Shown: piece by piece, positions 1 through 7,997 of the stretch
Numbering within the stretch: the first letter of the stretch is position 1
Layout of the letters: each line of letters opens with the position of its first letter
Assembly: GCA_001899585.1 (NCBI GenBank)
Contig: MKWE01000003.1
Span: 1 to 64,000, forward strand
DNA: 64,000 bases
DNA from: Rhodospirillales bacterium 70-18
GTDB lineage: Bacteria; Pseudomonadota; Alphaproteobacteria; Acetobacterales; Acetobacteraceae
Reading direction: 5' to 3'
The notes under the pieces: generated by a model
What the model was told of the DNA's origin: nothing
The model's input: only the letters and a program-made list of their open reading frames with translations
The model's database searches: none
Program-made: the position numbers and the translations under genes

Positions 1-74
1 GTCCCTTTTGCGTGCCGATTGACAACAGTCCAATCTTTGCCCATTTCGTCATTCCGGTGGTATCGAGGGAGTGT

Positions 75-124
75 GGATCGGCAACGATATCCGGTGCCGA
101 TTGGCCCAGTAGCCTATCGAATTC
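75..124 (-). repeat. 50-nt dispersed element, copy A (inverted)
   Basis: Read on the minus strand this 50-nt segment starts with GAATTC, has GGCTAC at positions 11-16 and ends with GCCGATCC. By hand alignment it matches the copy at 5884-5933 at 37 of 50 positions without gaps. Two more copies lie at 14084-14133 and 15065-15113. Its inner part is itself an imperfect inverted repeat (ATCGGC facing GCCGAT). Function unknown. Confidence 0.65.
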
Positions 125-261
125 CACGAATACGAGGGAGTCATTCTCGGGCGCTTATCCATAGCTGTCGCTCCACCTCGAGTTACGCCAGCACTGCGAT
201 GAACAATTTGGCTGCGATGTCGCCGGCCCGAAACGGGCCGTGGGCTTGATGATGGTGGTAT

Positions 262-290
262 TTCACGATCGATCATCGATCCTCTATACT
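262..290 (+). promoter_or_regulatory. Candidate sigma70-type promoter of the OmpA/vWA operon
   Basis: A -35-like TTCACG (262-267) is separated by 17 nt from a near-consensus -10 TATACT (285-290). It lies about 130 nt upstream of the first ATG of the four-gene operon, in an otherwise gene-free stretch. Identified by eye only. Confidence 0.45.
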
Positions 291-422
291 TTCCAATGCG
301 GAACGTTACTTCGTCCGCTCGATCGTGCATAGTCGGTCTCTGTGCTGATTGTTATCTGAGTTGTCAAATGTCCCAAACGATCGTAACCTCGCAATCAATT
401 CCCGCCTCGTGAAGGAATAACG

Positions 423-1424
423 ATGTCGCTGAAGCCAATCGCCCTGGGTGCGGCACTGTTCCTCAGCGGCTGCGTGCAGCCCTACATCGGACCATCCGCT
501 GCTCCCGACACTCAGCCGAGCGGCCTCGCCACTCAAGACCAGACCGCCCGGATCGAGGAGCAGGACAGGATCAGACGTTTTCAGCGTTTGGCGGAAATGC
601 AAGGCGTACAAGCACCTCGGGTCGAGCAAGTACTCCTCCCACCCGGCTCCGTCGACTTCATGTCCGGCCCGGTCCCGGTCGTTCGGGTGGTGTTTCCCGA
701 GCGGGCGTTCTTTGCCTTCGACTCGTCGACCCCTCTGCCCGGGTCCGGGCGCATATTCGACCTCATCGTCGAAAACATGAAGCATGATGTCCCGGACGCC
801 GCCCTAACTGTCCTCGGCCACACTGATGCAATCGGCACCGACGCCTACAACATTGCCCTGTCACGCCGTCGCGCGGAAGCAGTGATGGCGGCGCTCGTCG
901 CGCGCGGCGTCAACTCGAGTCAGCTGAGTGAAGTCGCGATCGGCAAGCGGCAGCCGATTGCACCGAATAACACGACCGAGGGAAGGGCGCTCAACCGACG
1001 CGTTGAATTCCTCGTCTCACCGGCTATGTCGGCGAACCTCGCCGCCGTGCAGCAGTATGTCGTGCCCGAAAGCTACTTTGATATTGGGAAGCTGGCCGCC
1101 GTCCGTCCACGACCGGCAGTGGATGTGACTACGCGACTGCCCTCGATCGCAGATGTCTTCCAATTCAAACCAGACACCTCGCCGCAATTGATGATCAAGC
1201 CAAGTGATGACTTGCTCCGGCCGCTCGGAGGTCTGCCACTGAGTCCGGTTAGCAAGCAGGCAGTTATACCGGCTCCACTCACAGCATCCGACGCATCAGC
1301 CCGCCCGATCCAGCAGATCGCCCTCGCGCCGACGATGCCGATCGCGCCGGTGCAGATGGTCCCTATCAGCCCGGTGGAACAGCGCGCAGTGGACCCGGTC
1401 GGCGCTGGGCCGGGCTCCTACTAG
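423..1424 (+). CDS. OmpA-family lipoprotein
   Basis: 333 aa. The N-terminus is a lipoprotein signal with lipobox LSGC (Cys17), so the protein is probably anchored in the outer membrane. Residues about 95-205 form an OmpA C-terminal-like peptidoglycan-binding domain: an FFAFDSS strand, then GHTDAIGTDAYN, LSRRRAEAV and a closing NRRVEFLVSP. The last 130 residues are Pro/Ala-rich and show no recognised domain. The ATG at 423 follows an AAGGAA Shine-Dalgarno. It is the first gene of a tight operon with the membrane protein at 1434 (9 nt gap), the vWA-like protein at 2783 and the glycine-zipper lipoprotein at 3979. OmpA domains usually tie an envelope complex to the cell wall; this role is inferred here. 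Base composition is poorer in GC than the core genes to the right. Confidence 0.85.
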   Translation: MSLKPIALGAALFLSGCVQPYIGPSAAPDTQPSGLATQDQTARIEEQDRIRRFQRLAEMQGVQAPRVEQVLLPPGSVDFMSGPVPVVRVVFPERAFFAFDSSTPLPGSGRIFDLIVENMKHDVPDAALTVLGHTDAIGTDAYNIALSRRRAEAVMAALVARGVNSSQLSEVAIGKRQPIAPNNTTEGRALNRRVEFLVSPAMSANLAAVQQYVVPESYFDIGKLAAVRPRPAVDVTTRLPSIADVFQFKPDTSPQLMIKPSDDLLRPLGGLPLSPVSKQAVIPAPLTASDASARPIQQIALAPTMPIAPVQMVPISPVEQRAVDPVGAGPGSY

Positions 1425-1433
1425 GGGAACACC

Positions 1434-2780
1434 ATGAGCATCCCGCAGAAAGCAGACCATGCCGCCGATCCCGCAAAGGCGTTGCAAGACGCCTACCAGG
1501 AGGCATTAGGATTTCCGGTTAGTCGCGCGAGTAAGCTAGCAGTCACTCCCGCCAAAGCCTCCGAATGCGCGGAACAAGAGGCAAGCTTTCATACCATCGC
1601 CATTGACGCGAATGGCATGAGCGGCGGGATGCGCCTGAATCTCCTTCAATCTGTGCATGATCTTGCCTCAGAGTGGCGCGCACTGTGGAACGACTTTGAA
1701 GTCGCAATTCAGCCGAAGATGACAGATATCAACGCTGTCGAAAAACTGCATGCCGAGGTAGCGGAGGAAGAGAGAAAGAGGGACGAGGCACTGGAAGCGG
1801 TCGAACGCGAACTTCGGCAGAACCCCAAATACGAACAAATAGATGACCATCATAGTCGCTCAAAGGATTCCTTTGACGCCTTTCGCGACAAATACGGAAA
1901 TCGCAGCGCTACTATGTTCGCTAGCACCTTAAGTTATTGGCTTTTGTTATCTCTTGTATTGATTACTGAATGTTTTATTAATTATCATGCGTTCAACGCC
2001 TTCTGGGGCGTTCCTGCAGTGGCTTTCGGCACCACATTGGTTCTCGGCGTTTTACTTGCCTTATCTTCGCATGGTCATGGCGAGCTTCTTAAGCAATGGT
2101 CATTCCGCTTCGGGCCCGAACGTGATCCCGCTAAACGCTGGACCGATTGGCGCATGTTTGGCATGTCGACCACCGCGCTGGTGATCGTGCTAGCTTTCAC
2201 GGGATGGGCGCGCTGGGCAGCCGCAATTGATATGCTTGGAAATCAGAGTCAGGCGAGCGCGCTCGGAAATATCGGCGTGGTGCAAATCAACCCGCTACGC
2301 GATGTGCTTGTCTCGCTGATCGCAAACCTCGGTGCGTGGATGCTCGGGGTCTTCATCTCCTACCTCGGGCACGACCCAGATCCCGACTACATGTCAGCGA
2401 CGAAGCAGTTTCTGAAGGCACGACGGGCCTGGAACCAAGCCCGAGAGGCGCATTCAGTCCGCCTACAGCATCTTATTGCGAAAGCAGCAAAGACAATTGA
2501 AGAGAAGACCAAGGCGGCAGAGACCCGCAAAAAGGCCGTTACACGCGAGATGGATATGCTTAAGCAAGTCGCCAGTCGCGGCGATGCGGTATGGCACGAA
2601 CTAGAGCAGGTCACCAAGCGTAACGTCGAGATCTATCGTGATGCGCTGGTGCGAGTTGCACTTGCCCATTCCGGCCAGGTTCAAATTGTCCGGACCGACA
2701 CCAACACACCGTTCTCGCCCTTCGATTACAAAGCGATGCAGATCGCGCTGCCTCAACACCTAATGCGGGGGGGAGCGTAA
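1434..2780 (+). CDS. Four-TM inner-membrane protein with coiled-coil arms, function unknown
   Basis: 448 aa, no signal peptide. A soluble N-terminal region with a charged helical stretch (about 100-130) precedes four hydrophobic helices near residues 163-183, 190-211, 242-262 and 289-311. After the last helix comes a short motif (LGHDPDPDY, 311-319) and then a long charged coiled-coil-like helix (about 325-400). I do not recognise the family. The TM-plus-coiled-coil build recalls motor- or stator-like membrane proteins, but no MotA/ExbB signature is evident. The ATG at 1434 is preceded by GGGGA. The gene lies 9 nt after the OmpA lipoprotein and 2 nt before the exported vWA-like protein, so the products probably form one envelope-spanning complex (inference). 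Confidence 0.75.
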   Translation: MSIPQKADHAADPAKALQDAYQEALGFPVSRASKLAVTPAKASECAEQEASFHTIAIDANGMSGGMRLNLLQSVHDLASEWRALWNDFEVAIQPKMTDINAVEKLHAEVAEEERKRDEALEAVERELRQNPKYEQIDDHHSRSKDSFDAFRDKYGNRSATMFASTLSYWLLLSLVLITECFINYHAFNAFWGVPAVAFGTTLVLGVLLALSSHGHGELLKQWSFRFGPERDPAKRWTDWRMFGMSTTALVIVLAFTGWARWAAAIDMLGNQSQASALGNIGVVQINPLRDVLVSLIANLGAWMLGVFISYLGHDPDPDYMSATKQFLKARRAWNQAREAHSVRLQHLIAKAAKTIEEKTKAAETRKKAVTREMDMLKQVASRGDAVWHELEQVTKRNVEIYRDALVRVALAHSGQVQIVRTDTNTPFSPFDYKAMQIALPQHLMRGGA

Positions 2781-2782
2781 CC

Positions 2783-3940
2783 ATGAGGCGCCTGCTCTTC
2801 CTCGTCTTAGCCTTGGCGCCACTTACCTTCAGTCGCACCGTGCACGGAGAGGGTCTTTTCGGCGGCAGCAACAAGCTCGATCCGTCATTTTGTGGACAAA
2901 GCAGCCTCCGGCAGACCGTCATTTATGTTGATGATAACGTCCTAGTGAATGGCCAAAATAATTGGCTCCATAGCATCTATGATAAATTGACCGCCACGTT
3001 GATGCCCGGTGAGCGAACCACTCTCGTGGAGCTCTCTCCGACAACAGGTCAGAGCAGGGAACGCTGGACTGGCTGTTGGCCCGCCTACACACCTGCTGAA
3101 GCCGCAAAGCTCGCCAATCAGAGCCATTTTTTTTCGACTAGCCCCCTTGCTAACCTGAAAGAGCAGCAAGGGTTTTTCGCGCGCGACTTGGGAGTCGCAG
3201 TCGCAAAAATCGAGCAGGAACATGCGCGCGCGGCCTCGCGGGTAATCATAGATCCTGATAATCCGCCAACTCAGTCGATCATTCGCGCCCTAGTCTCAGA
3301 CGGCGCCCGCTATTCGCACACACAGGAGACGATCCGGGCGATTTTATACTCAAACCTCGCAGAAAGCAGCGATATTGGCTCAGTCTTCAAGCCATTGCCA
3401 AGCCCAGCGGTCAACTATGGTGCCAAGCTCGGAGCCTTCCTGCGCCGCAGCATCTTCTATGTTTTCGGCGTAGGCAGGAGCATCAAGGGCGACGGGAGCA
3501 TACAGGATAGAATTCGCGCATACTGGAGTGCGGCGTTCCAGTCCATGGCTGCGAACATAGGCGGTATGGGGACGGACCTCAACGTTCCGAACGTTGTGCC
3601 GGTGGCCGCCCACAATTTCGACCTGCTGCTCAAGGATGGGGGCAGTACGCTGAATGGCCGATTGTCGCTCCTGACTGGCAGCGATGGAACACTCGTCGAT
3701 AGTTGGCTCGGCATCGTCCGCCTTCGTACCGCCGCATTGAACGGAACCTTTATCTGCAGCGGTCCGACAGATACGCCATCTTGTACACTCCAGGCGACCA
3801 CTACCGGCGGGGTCGTGACCATGAGCCCGACAGAGACCGTTAGTCTGTCAGGTAACGACTCACCAACGATGACCGGGACGATTGGCGTGCAGGGATCAAA
3901 CGTGAGCCTGCCGCTCGCAGCTGCTCCAGCGAAACACTGA
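2783..3940 (+). CDS. Exported protein with degenerate vWA-like fold, function unknown
   Basis: 385 aa. A hydrophobic signal peptide (about 1-22) predicts export. Residues 44-60 read as the first strand and metal loop of a von Willebrand A fold (VIYVDDN at 46-52), but the canonical DxSxS MIDAS is not intact. A helix, then ERTTLVELSP (77-86), and later RAILYSNLAESSDIG (185-199) and IFYVFGVGR (224-232) match the expected order of vWA strands. The C-terminal 100 residues are Ser/Thr/Gly-rich and probably beta-rich. The vWA reading comes from strand pattern, not a database hit. The gene follows the four-TM protein by 2 nt with GGAG as ribosome site. A role in binding a partner in the periplasm is inference. 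Confidence 0.75.
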   Translation: MRRLLFLVLALAPLTFSRTVHGEGLFGGSNKLDPSFCGQSSLRQTVIYVDDNVLVNGQNNWLHSIYDKLTATLMPGERTTLVELSPTTGQSRERWTGCWPAYTPAEAAKLANQSHFFSTSPLANLKEQQGFFARDLGVAVAKIEQEHARAASRVIIDPDNPPTQSIIRALVSDGARYSHTQETIRAILYSNLAESSDIGSVFKPLPSPAVNYGAKLGAFLRRSIFYVFGVGRSIKGDGSIQDRIRAYWSAAFQSMAANIGGMGTDLNVPNVVPVAAHNFDLLLKDGGSTLNGRLSLLTGSDGTLVDSWLGIVRLRTAALNGTFICSGPTDTPSCTLQATTTGGVVTMSPTETVSLSGNDSPTMTGTIGVQGSNVSLPLAAAPAKH

Positions 3941-3978
3941 TACTGCATCGTCCGAACGATAAGAAACAGGAAGCATTC

Positions 3979-4548
3979 GTGATGATCCGTGCCGCCCGCC
4001 TACCCGTCGTCGGTCTGTTCTTCCTGAGCATGACCACCGCCACGCTGACCGCAGGCTGCACCAATCAGCCTTACACGTCTCCAGAACAGCAGGCGCAGAA
4101 CGCCTGTCGGGTGTTCGGACCGAAGACCCTTTCCGGCGCAGCCGTGGGCATGTTGGGCGGTGCTGCCGGCGGAGCGAGTCTTGGAGCGATTGCTGGCGGA
4201 AGGCGTGGTGCGCTGATCGGAGCCGGTATTGGCGCGCTTGCCGGGTTGATCAGCGGCCTCGCCGTTGGTCATGGCTTTGACCAGCGCGATTGCGCGGAAG
4301 CGCAGACGGCACTTGCGCAGATGCGCCATGCGCATGTCGGGCAGAGCGCCTACTGGACGGACCCGCAGACGGGCAGCCATGGCTCGTACACAGCATTGGG
4401 TGCGGAATATTCAGTCGCGGGCAACAACTTCTGCCGTCGCGTGCGCCAGGACACGACGCTACATGGCCAGAGTCCGACAACGCAGGAACTGGTGACCTGC
4501 CGCACTGCCGATGGCGACTACACGACGGTAAAGGAGCCAGCGGCCTAG
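3979..4548 (+). CDS. Glycine-zipper lipoprotein, 17-kDa surface-antigen-like
   Basis: 189 aa from a GTG at 3979, or 188 from the adjacent ATG at 3982; an AGGAA site favours either. It has a lipobox TAGC with Cys27, followed by a glycine-zipper hairpin (about 50-90) rich in GxxxG repeats, and a C-terminal domain with CRTADGDYTTV. This arrangement is typical of the RT0821/17-kDa rickettsial surface antigen group. Glycine zippers insert in or span membranes, so it may be the outer-membrane part of the upstream complex (inference). The stop TAG is unusual: its TA is the target dinucleotide of the IS630-like element and its G is the element's first base. The sequence beyond the element also begins with G, so the original stop was TAG as well and the protein is not truncated. 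Confidence 0.8.
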   Translation: MMIRAARLPVVGLFFLSMTTATLTAGCTNQPYTSPEQQAQNACRVFGPKTLSGAAVGMLGGAAGGASLGAIAGGRRGALIGAGIGALAGLISGLAVGHGFDQRDCAEAQTALAQMRHAHVGQSAYWTDPQTGSHGSYTALGAEYSVAGNNFCRRVRQDTTLHGQSPTTQELVTCRTADGDYTTVKEPAA

Positions 4549-5596
4549 AGCAGACTCCGTTCATTCCGGCTCGTATCCTGCTGCGCTGAAGTAGTTTGCG
4601 CACTCGGCTGGGGTGAACTGGTCGATTGCGGTGCCGATTGCACCCCACAGGTCTGCGATGCTGCGTGCGGCGGCTTTGCGCAGGATGGCCTTGAGCTTGG
4701 CGAAGGCGTTCTCGATCGGGTTGAAGTCTGGCGAGTAGGGCGGCAGGTAGAGCAGCCTTGCGCCGGCTGCCTCGATCAAGGCTCGAATGTCCGCGACCTT
4801 GTGGGCCGGCAGGTTGCCCATCACCACGATGTCGCCGGCTCGCAGCGTGGGTGCCAGCACATGGCGGACATAGGCGCGGAATGCCTCAGCGTTCATTGGC
4901 CCGTCGAGCACCATCGGTGCGGTCATGCCGGACAGGCGCAGGGCACCGGTGAAGGTGGCCGTCTTCCAGTGGCCATGCGGCACCGGCGAACGGCAGCGCT
5001 GGCCTCGGAGCGCCCGGCCGCGCAGACGGGCCGTCTTGGTGGACGCACCGGTCTCGTCGATGAACACCAGGCGTTCAGGGGCGAGTTCAGGCTGCGCGTC
5101 GAACCACGCCTGACGCCGCGCGAACACGTCGGGCCTGTTCTGTTCGCTGGCGTGCGCGGTTTTTTTGAAGGTCATCCCGTGGCGGTCCAGGAACCGCCAC
5201 ACCGTGCTGGGGGCAACCCGTAGGCCATGCTCGCGCGCCAGCAGGTCCGTCAACTCCATGATGGTGATGTCCACCTCGTTGGCTATGACGCTGAGGATCA
5301 CGTCCCGATGCGCCTCGATCCGATGCGAGCGAAGGTCGCCACCTTTGGGCAGCGCCTCGATCGCACCGGTCGCGCGGAACCTCCGCACCCAGCGGATCGC
5401 CGTGGCAATGCCAATCCCGAACCGCTCCGCCGCAGCACGCCGCGACAAGCCGCCATCAACCGCCGCAATCACCCTTGCGCGTAGATCCGTCGATAAGGCC
5501 CGAGCCATCCATGCCGCCTCCTGCCACCACGATGGTGAATCAGATCAGCGCCGCGTCGGGGAAGAACTTTCGAATCGGATCGATCAGGGCATGCTC
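4548..5596 (-). mobile_element. IS630-family insertion sequence, 1,049 bp, TA target duplication
   Basis: The element is bounded by TA dinucleotides at 4546-4547 and 5597-5598, the target duplication expected for IS630/Tc1-mariner-type elements. Its ends are imperfect inverted repeats: the left end starts GAGCAGACTCCG and the right end, read inward, starts GAGCATGCCCTG. By hand count 17 of the first 26 positions match. It holds one transposase gene on the minus strand. Removing the element with one TA restores a continuous sequence in which the upstream lipoprotein still ends in TAG. Confidence 0.85.
4561..5508 (-). CDS. IS630-family transposase, catalytic Asp replaced by Gly
   Basis: 315 aa. 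An N-terminal helix-turn-helix region (about 1-60, with [21 protein letters not shown]) binds DNA. The DDE catalytic domain has the first Asp in VFIDETG (D151) and the third acidic residue in the [17 protein letters not shown] block (E266). The middle motif, normally VVMDNLPAHK, reads [10 protein letters not shown] here: the codon is GGC where GAC is expected, so residue 231 is Gly. Loss of this metal-binding Asp should abolish transposition, although the frame is otherwise full length. The gene fills almost the whole element between the inverted ends. It is either very recently inactivated or contains a sequencing error at this base. Confidence 0.9.
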   Translation of the reverse strand: MARALSTDLRARVIAAVDGGLSRRAAAERFGIGIATAIRWVRRFRATGAIEALPKGGDLRSHRIEAHRDVILSVIANEVDITIMELTDLLAREHGLRVAPSTVWRFLDRHGMTFKKTAHASEQNRPDVFARRQAWFDAQPELAPERLVFIDETGASTKTARLRGRALRGQRCRSPVPHGHWKTATFTGALRLSGMTAPMVLDGPMNAEAFRAYVRHVLAPTLRAGDIVVMGNLPAHKVADIRALIEAAGARLLYLPPYSPDFNPIENAFAKLKAILRKAAARSIADLWGAIGTAIDQFTPAECANYFSAAGYEPE

Positions 5597-5883
5597 TAGT
5601 CAACGCGCTCTCCCCGTCACTCACGGAAATTTTTATCCTGCCTGTGCCTTCGTCCACCCGCGGCGGGGGCCCGCTCGCCCAGGATGAGCGGGATGGAGGA
5701 GTCTGTTCACGCAGGCGGAGTCAACCTCTGCGCAAATGTACCTCGTTTGGAGCGATGTTGGGGGCCACTCCGGGCTCTGAGCCGTCTTCCCGGCTTGTAG
5801 GTAGGCCTGGGGGCGCGGTGCCGATCGGCGTAATGAGACCTGTGTGTGAGCAGACGTGCGTGGGGGACCCGACCAAACGCTTG

Positions 5884-5933
5884 GAATTCAATGGGCTACC
5901 GCGCCGATCGGCGGCAAACACCGGCGCCGATCC
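5884..5933 (+). repeat. 50-nt dispersed element, copy B
   Basis: It begins GAATTCAATGGGCTACCG and ends GGCGCCGATCC, with CCGATCGGC between. It aligns gap-free with copy A (37/50) and with copy C at 14084-14133 (33/50), and with one gap to copy D at 15065-15113 (36/50); all counts were made by hand. It lies 273 nt upstream of the tRNA-Lys-derived repeat, a layout repeated at copy D. Confidence 0.65.
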
Positions 5934-6206
5934 ACATATCAAATGCCATGAAGTCGGCGGACTCCGGTCGTTGACACCTATTCACGTTCTACGATCTGTG
6001 ACCCTGCCTCGCCCCGGCGCGATTTCGGTGGCCCGCCGTGGCCATCGATGCGCTGAGTTCCGTCCCACGCCATTCCCCTACGCGCATCGTGGCCGAAAGG
6101 AGGTCAGCGGCGGCGAATGTCACGACCACAGCGCCCAAGGTTGGTGCCAAAGTAGCGGATCAGTTCCGAAAGGCGGGCGCTGTTGGTCAAGCGGTCGTTG
6201 CCGAAA

Positions 6207-6260
6207 ACGAACTCTTAATCAGCGGGTCGTAGGTTCGAATCCTACTGCGCCCACCATTCC
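6207..6260 (+). repeat. Attachment-site-like direct repeat, tRNA-Lys(CTT) 3' half, copy 1
   Basis: 54 bp identical to 15459-15512. From 6211 it reads as the 3' half of a tRNA: anticodon loop CTCTTAA (anticodon CTT, Lys), 3' strand TCAGC of the anticodon stem, variable loop, a perfect GTAGG/CCTAC T-stem with loop TTCGAAT, an acceptor strand TGCGCCC, and A-CCA. The bases before it (AACGA) cannot pair with TCAGC, so the tRNA 5' half is absent. Duplicated tRNA 3' ends of this kind are classic products of tyrosine-integrase insertion. Confidence 0.8.
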
Positions 6261-6427
6261 CTTCAAGGGGTTATGGGAGGGGCGGCGGTTTTCGCGGGTG
6301 GGCATCCCACGCGATTCCCCCTAAACGCCCCGAAAGTTCGCCGATCCCCCCAACATGACCCTGGCGGTGTGCGCCAGTGTCTGGCGTCCAGCCGTGCGGG
6401 TTGTCGCTCTACCGGGACGGGACGGGG

Positions 6428-7091
6428 CTACCCTCCGAGGTACCTGGCCGACTTCGCGGCAGGATCAGCCGTGAGGCGCAGTCGCGCAGCGCGGCTTGGC
6501 TCAGCCGCCAATTCGGCTAGGTTGTGCGCCTCGCGAAGGATGGCTTCGATCAAATCTTCCGCGGTGACGATCTCCGGGGCCGACAGGGTTCCGAGGCTGC
6601 TCAGGCGAGCGGCCGACGGGAGACGCCGCAGTTGCTGGGCCTCGTTAGTCGCCGGTCCGATGCTGGTCTCCAGATCGGACCGCGCCTTGGAGTCCTCCGC
6701 GTCGAATGTGCCGAGAACGTCGGTTGCCTTGCGCAGCGCTTCCGCCTTTTCATGCTCGAAGTGAGCCTTGATGGCGGCGAGATCAGCTTCAATCGTAACG
6801 TCGGAGCCTGGAGGCGGAACGGGCCTTGACGGTCGAATAGAGGAATGCTTCGCGAAGGTTGCCTCGAGATCCGCGAGAGCCCGATTGTAAGCCTCGTCTG
6901 CGGCTTTGATCTCTGCACGACGCAGTTTGGCGCTGCCGATACCAGTTCAGCACCGTCCGCGACGGCTTGTCGGAGAACGAAAACGGCTGGTTGTCGGAGC
7001 CGATGCCGATAGCGCGACCGCTCACGAGGTCGTCGCAGAGCGACGCCACCGTATGCAGATGTAGCGGTCTTGGCTCTTCCGTGTCTGTCAT
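6428..7091 (-). pseudogene. Frameshifted gene of unknown function
   Basis: From an ATG at 7091 the minus strand encodes about 50 plausible residues (MTDTEEPRPLHLHTVASLC ... SFSDKPSRTVLNWYR), and then the frame turns into arginine/serine-rich nonsense. The next frame takes over smoothly from about 6940 with an acidic, helix-rich sequence (SAKLRRAEIKAADEAYNRAL ... ARYLGG) and stops at 6428. Removing one base near 6932-6945 joins the halves as NWYR-SAKLRRAEI, so this looks like a single-base insertion. The joined product would be about 220 aa, soluble and helical, with no family I recognise. An upstream frame (to about 7260) may be part of the same decayed locus. Confidence 0.55.
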
Positions 7092-7997
7092 CCTGTCTCG
7101 CAACCGACGAGCCCGACCAGGGCTCTACTAAGTAGCCTTCTCCAACCGAGTCCAACGCAATGGAAATTACGTCGAATTCGTGAGGAATGGGAACGGATAG
7201 CCCGAGGTCGGGATCTATCTCCCACCGACTCGGAGCCATCGCCGCCGGTTCTGGCAGCATCAGTCAGCTGGAAGACGGCCGAAGAATAGGCACCCGAGGA
7301 AGAGCCACGGCAGAACGGGATTGCTTTGCCGTCACCCGCCTAGCGCCCGCGTCGTGGTGTAAATTCGGGCGCATTGCCATAATGGGGCCTTTTGCGACCC
7401 GCAGCGGCTACGCCAAGGCCTCCCCGCTTCATGATCTGGAGCGCGCTTCCACCAACAGGGCAAAAGCCGCCGAAGCTTTGCTGCGGCTATAGTTAGAAGC
7501 GATCGCCAGGAAACGGTTCGCATCTATTCTTGACCACTGTCACGTGGCTACCCTGCCCGACTAGAGCCAGAACCCGACCGAGCACCATTCGCGCTAAGCC
7601 CAGTCCGACCATACCGACGTTGAGCATGGGCTGAGTGGCGATGAAAATGATCTGCCTGCAAGTAGGCGCACAGGGGCTCCACCAAACACGAGAGACTTTG
7701 ATAGTTTATCTCGACGATCGACGCTTTGACCCGGCGCTAGTTCCTGACACAAATGAGATATAAATTGTAACGAATATAGAGTAATAATTAAAATTGTAGA
7801 ACATAGTTATTGATAAAAGAATCACTTCTTGATAAGAATAATTTTAACATAACGCATAATAACGTCGATAGATCATCGTCATTTAATACCGGAAGCATGG
7901 GCCCGAAATGCAACAACGATAGTTTTCTCAATTTGCGGACCTCAATACATCGTGCCCTGGGTCGGTGTCGCGTCTGGGCATCGACGCACATCTCCGG
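7092..7997. other. Intergenic stretch with gene remnant and AT-rich tract
   Basis: No intact gene is visible. The stretch contains a short 6-phosphogluconate-dehydrogenase-like remnant (7493-7627, minus) and a very AT-rich tract of about 125 bp (roughly 7743-7868) just beyond the 3' end of the 1063-residue gene. The tract is unlike anything else in the window and may be silenced foreign DNA, a terminator zone or an old replication/transfer site. Confidence 0.45.
7493..7627 (-). pseudogene. Possible 6-phosphogluconate dehydrogenase N-terminal remnant
   Basis: 44 codons from ATG 7627 to TAA 7493. The product begins LNVGMVGLG, followed after a short scrambled part by a GSHVTVV strand. This resembles the start of 6-phosphogluconate dehydrogenases (MxIGxVGLGxMGxN...GHxVxVxDxN), but the second half of the Rossmann glycine motif is disrupted. 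Nothing downstream continues the family. The identification is weak and rests on the first 35 residues. Confidence 0.3.

Larger units (their letters stand above)
1..422. other. Left-edge intergenic stretch, no gene seen
   Basis: I see no convincing coding frame here; the short open frames on both strands have arginine/proline-rich, out-of-phase composition. The stretch holds an inverted copy of the dispersed 50-nt element (75-124) and a good candidate promoter (262-290) for the operon beginning at 423. It is visibly poorer in GC than the right half of the window, in keeping with acquired DNA. Confidence 0.5.
5599..6427. other. Repeat-bearing island end module, no gene
   Basis: Between the IS630 element and the pseudogene on the minus strand I find no credible gene. 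The long plus-strand open frame here ends in the familiar translation of a tRNA 3' end (NQRVVGSNPTAP) and is spurious. The stretch holds a 50-nt element (5884-5933) and the tRNA-Lys 3'-half repeat (6207-6260). From about 5885 to 6340 it can be aligned, with small gaps, to 15066-15575. Confidence 0.6.

Noticed and set aside
423-4548. Zorya defence system
   Set aside because: An OmpA-domain protein beside a TM/coiled-coil protein invited the comparison, but no MotA/ExbB-type ZorA, MotB-type TM anchor, or ZorC/D/E partner is present.
6160-6256. Complete tRNA at copy 1 of the repeat
   Set aside because: GGGCGCT upstream could pair with the acceptor strand, but the anticodon stem and D-arm cannot be formed and the spacing is several bases too long. 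At copy 2 even the acceptor match is absent.
5644-6324. Plus-strand 226-codon frame
   Set aside because: It reads through the tRNA-like repeat (NQRVVGSNPTAP) and has Arg/Pro/Gly-rich composition. Its resemblance to the frame at 15022-15585 comes from the repeated non-coding module.
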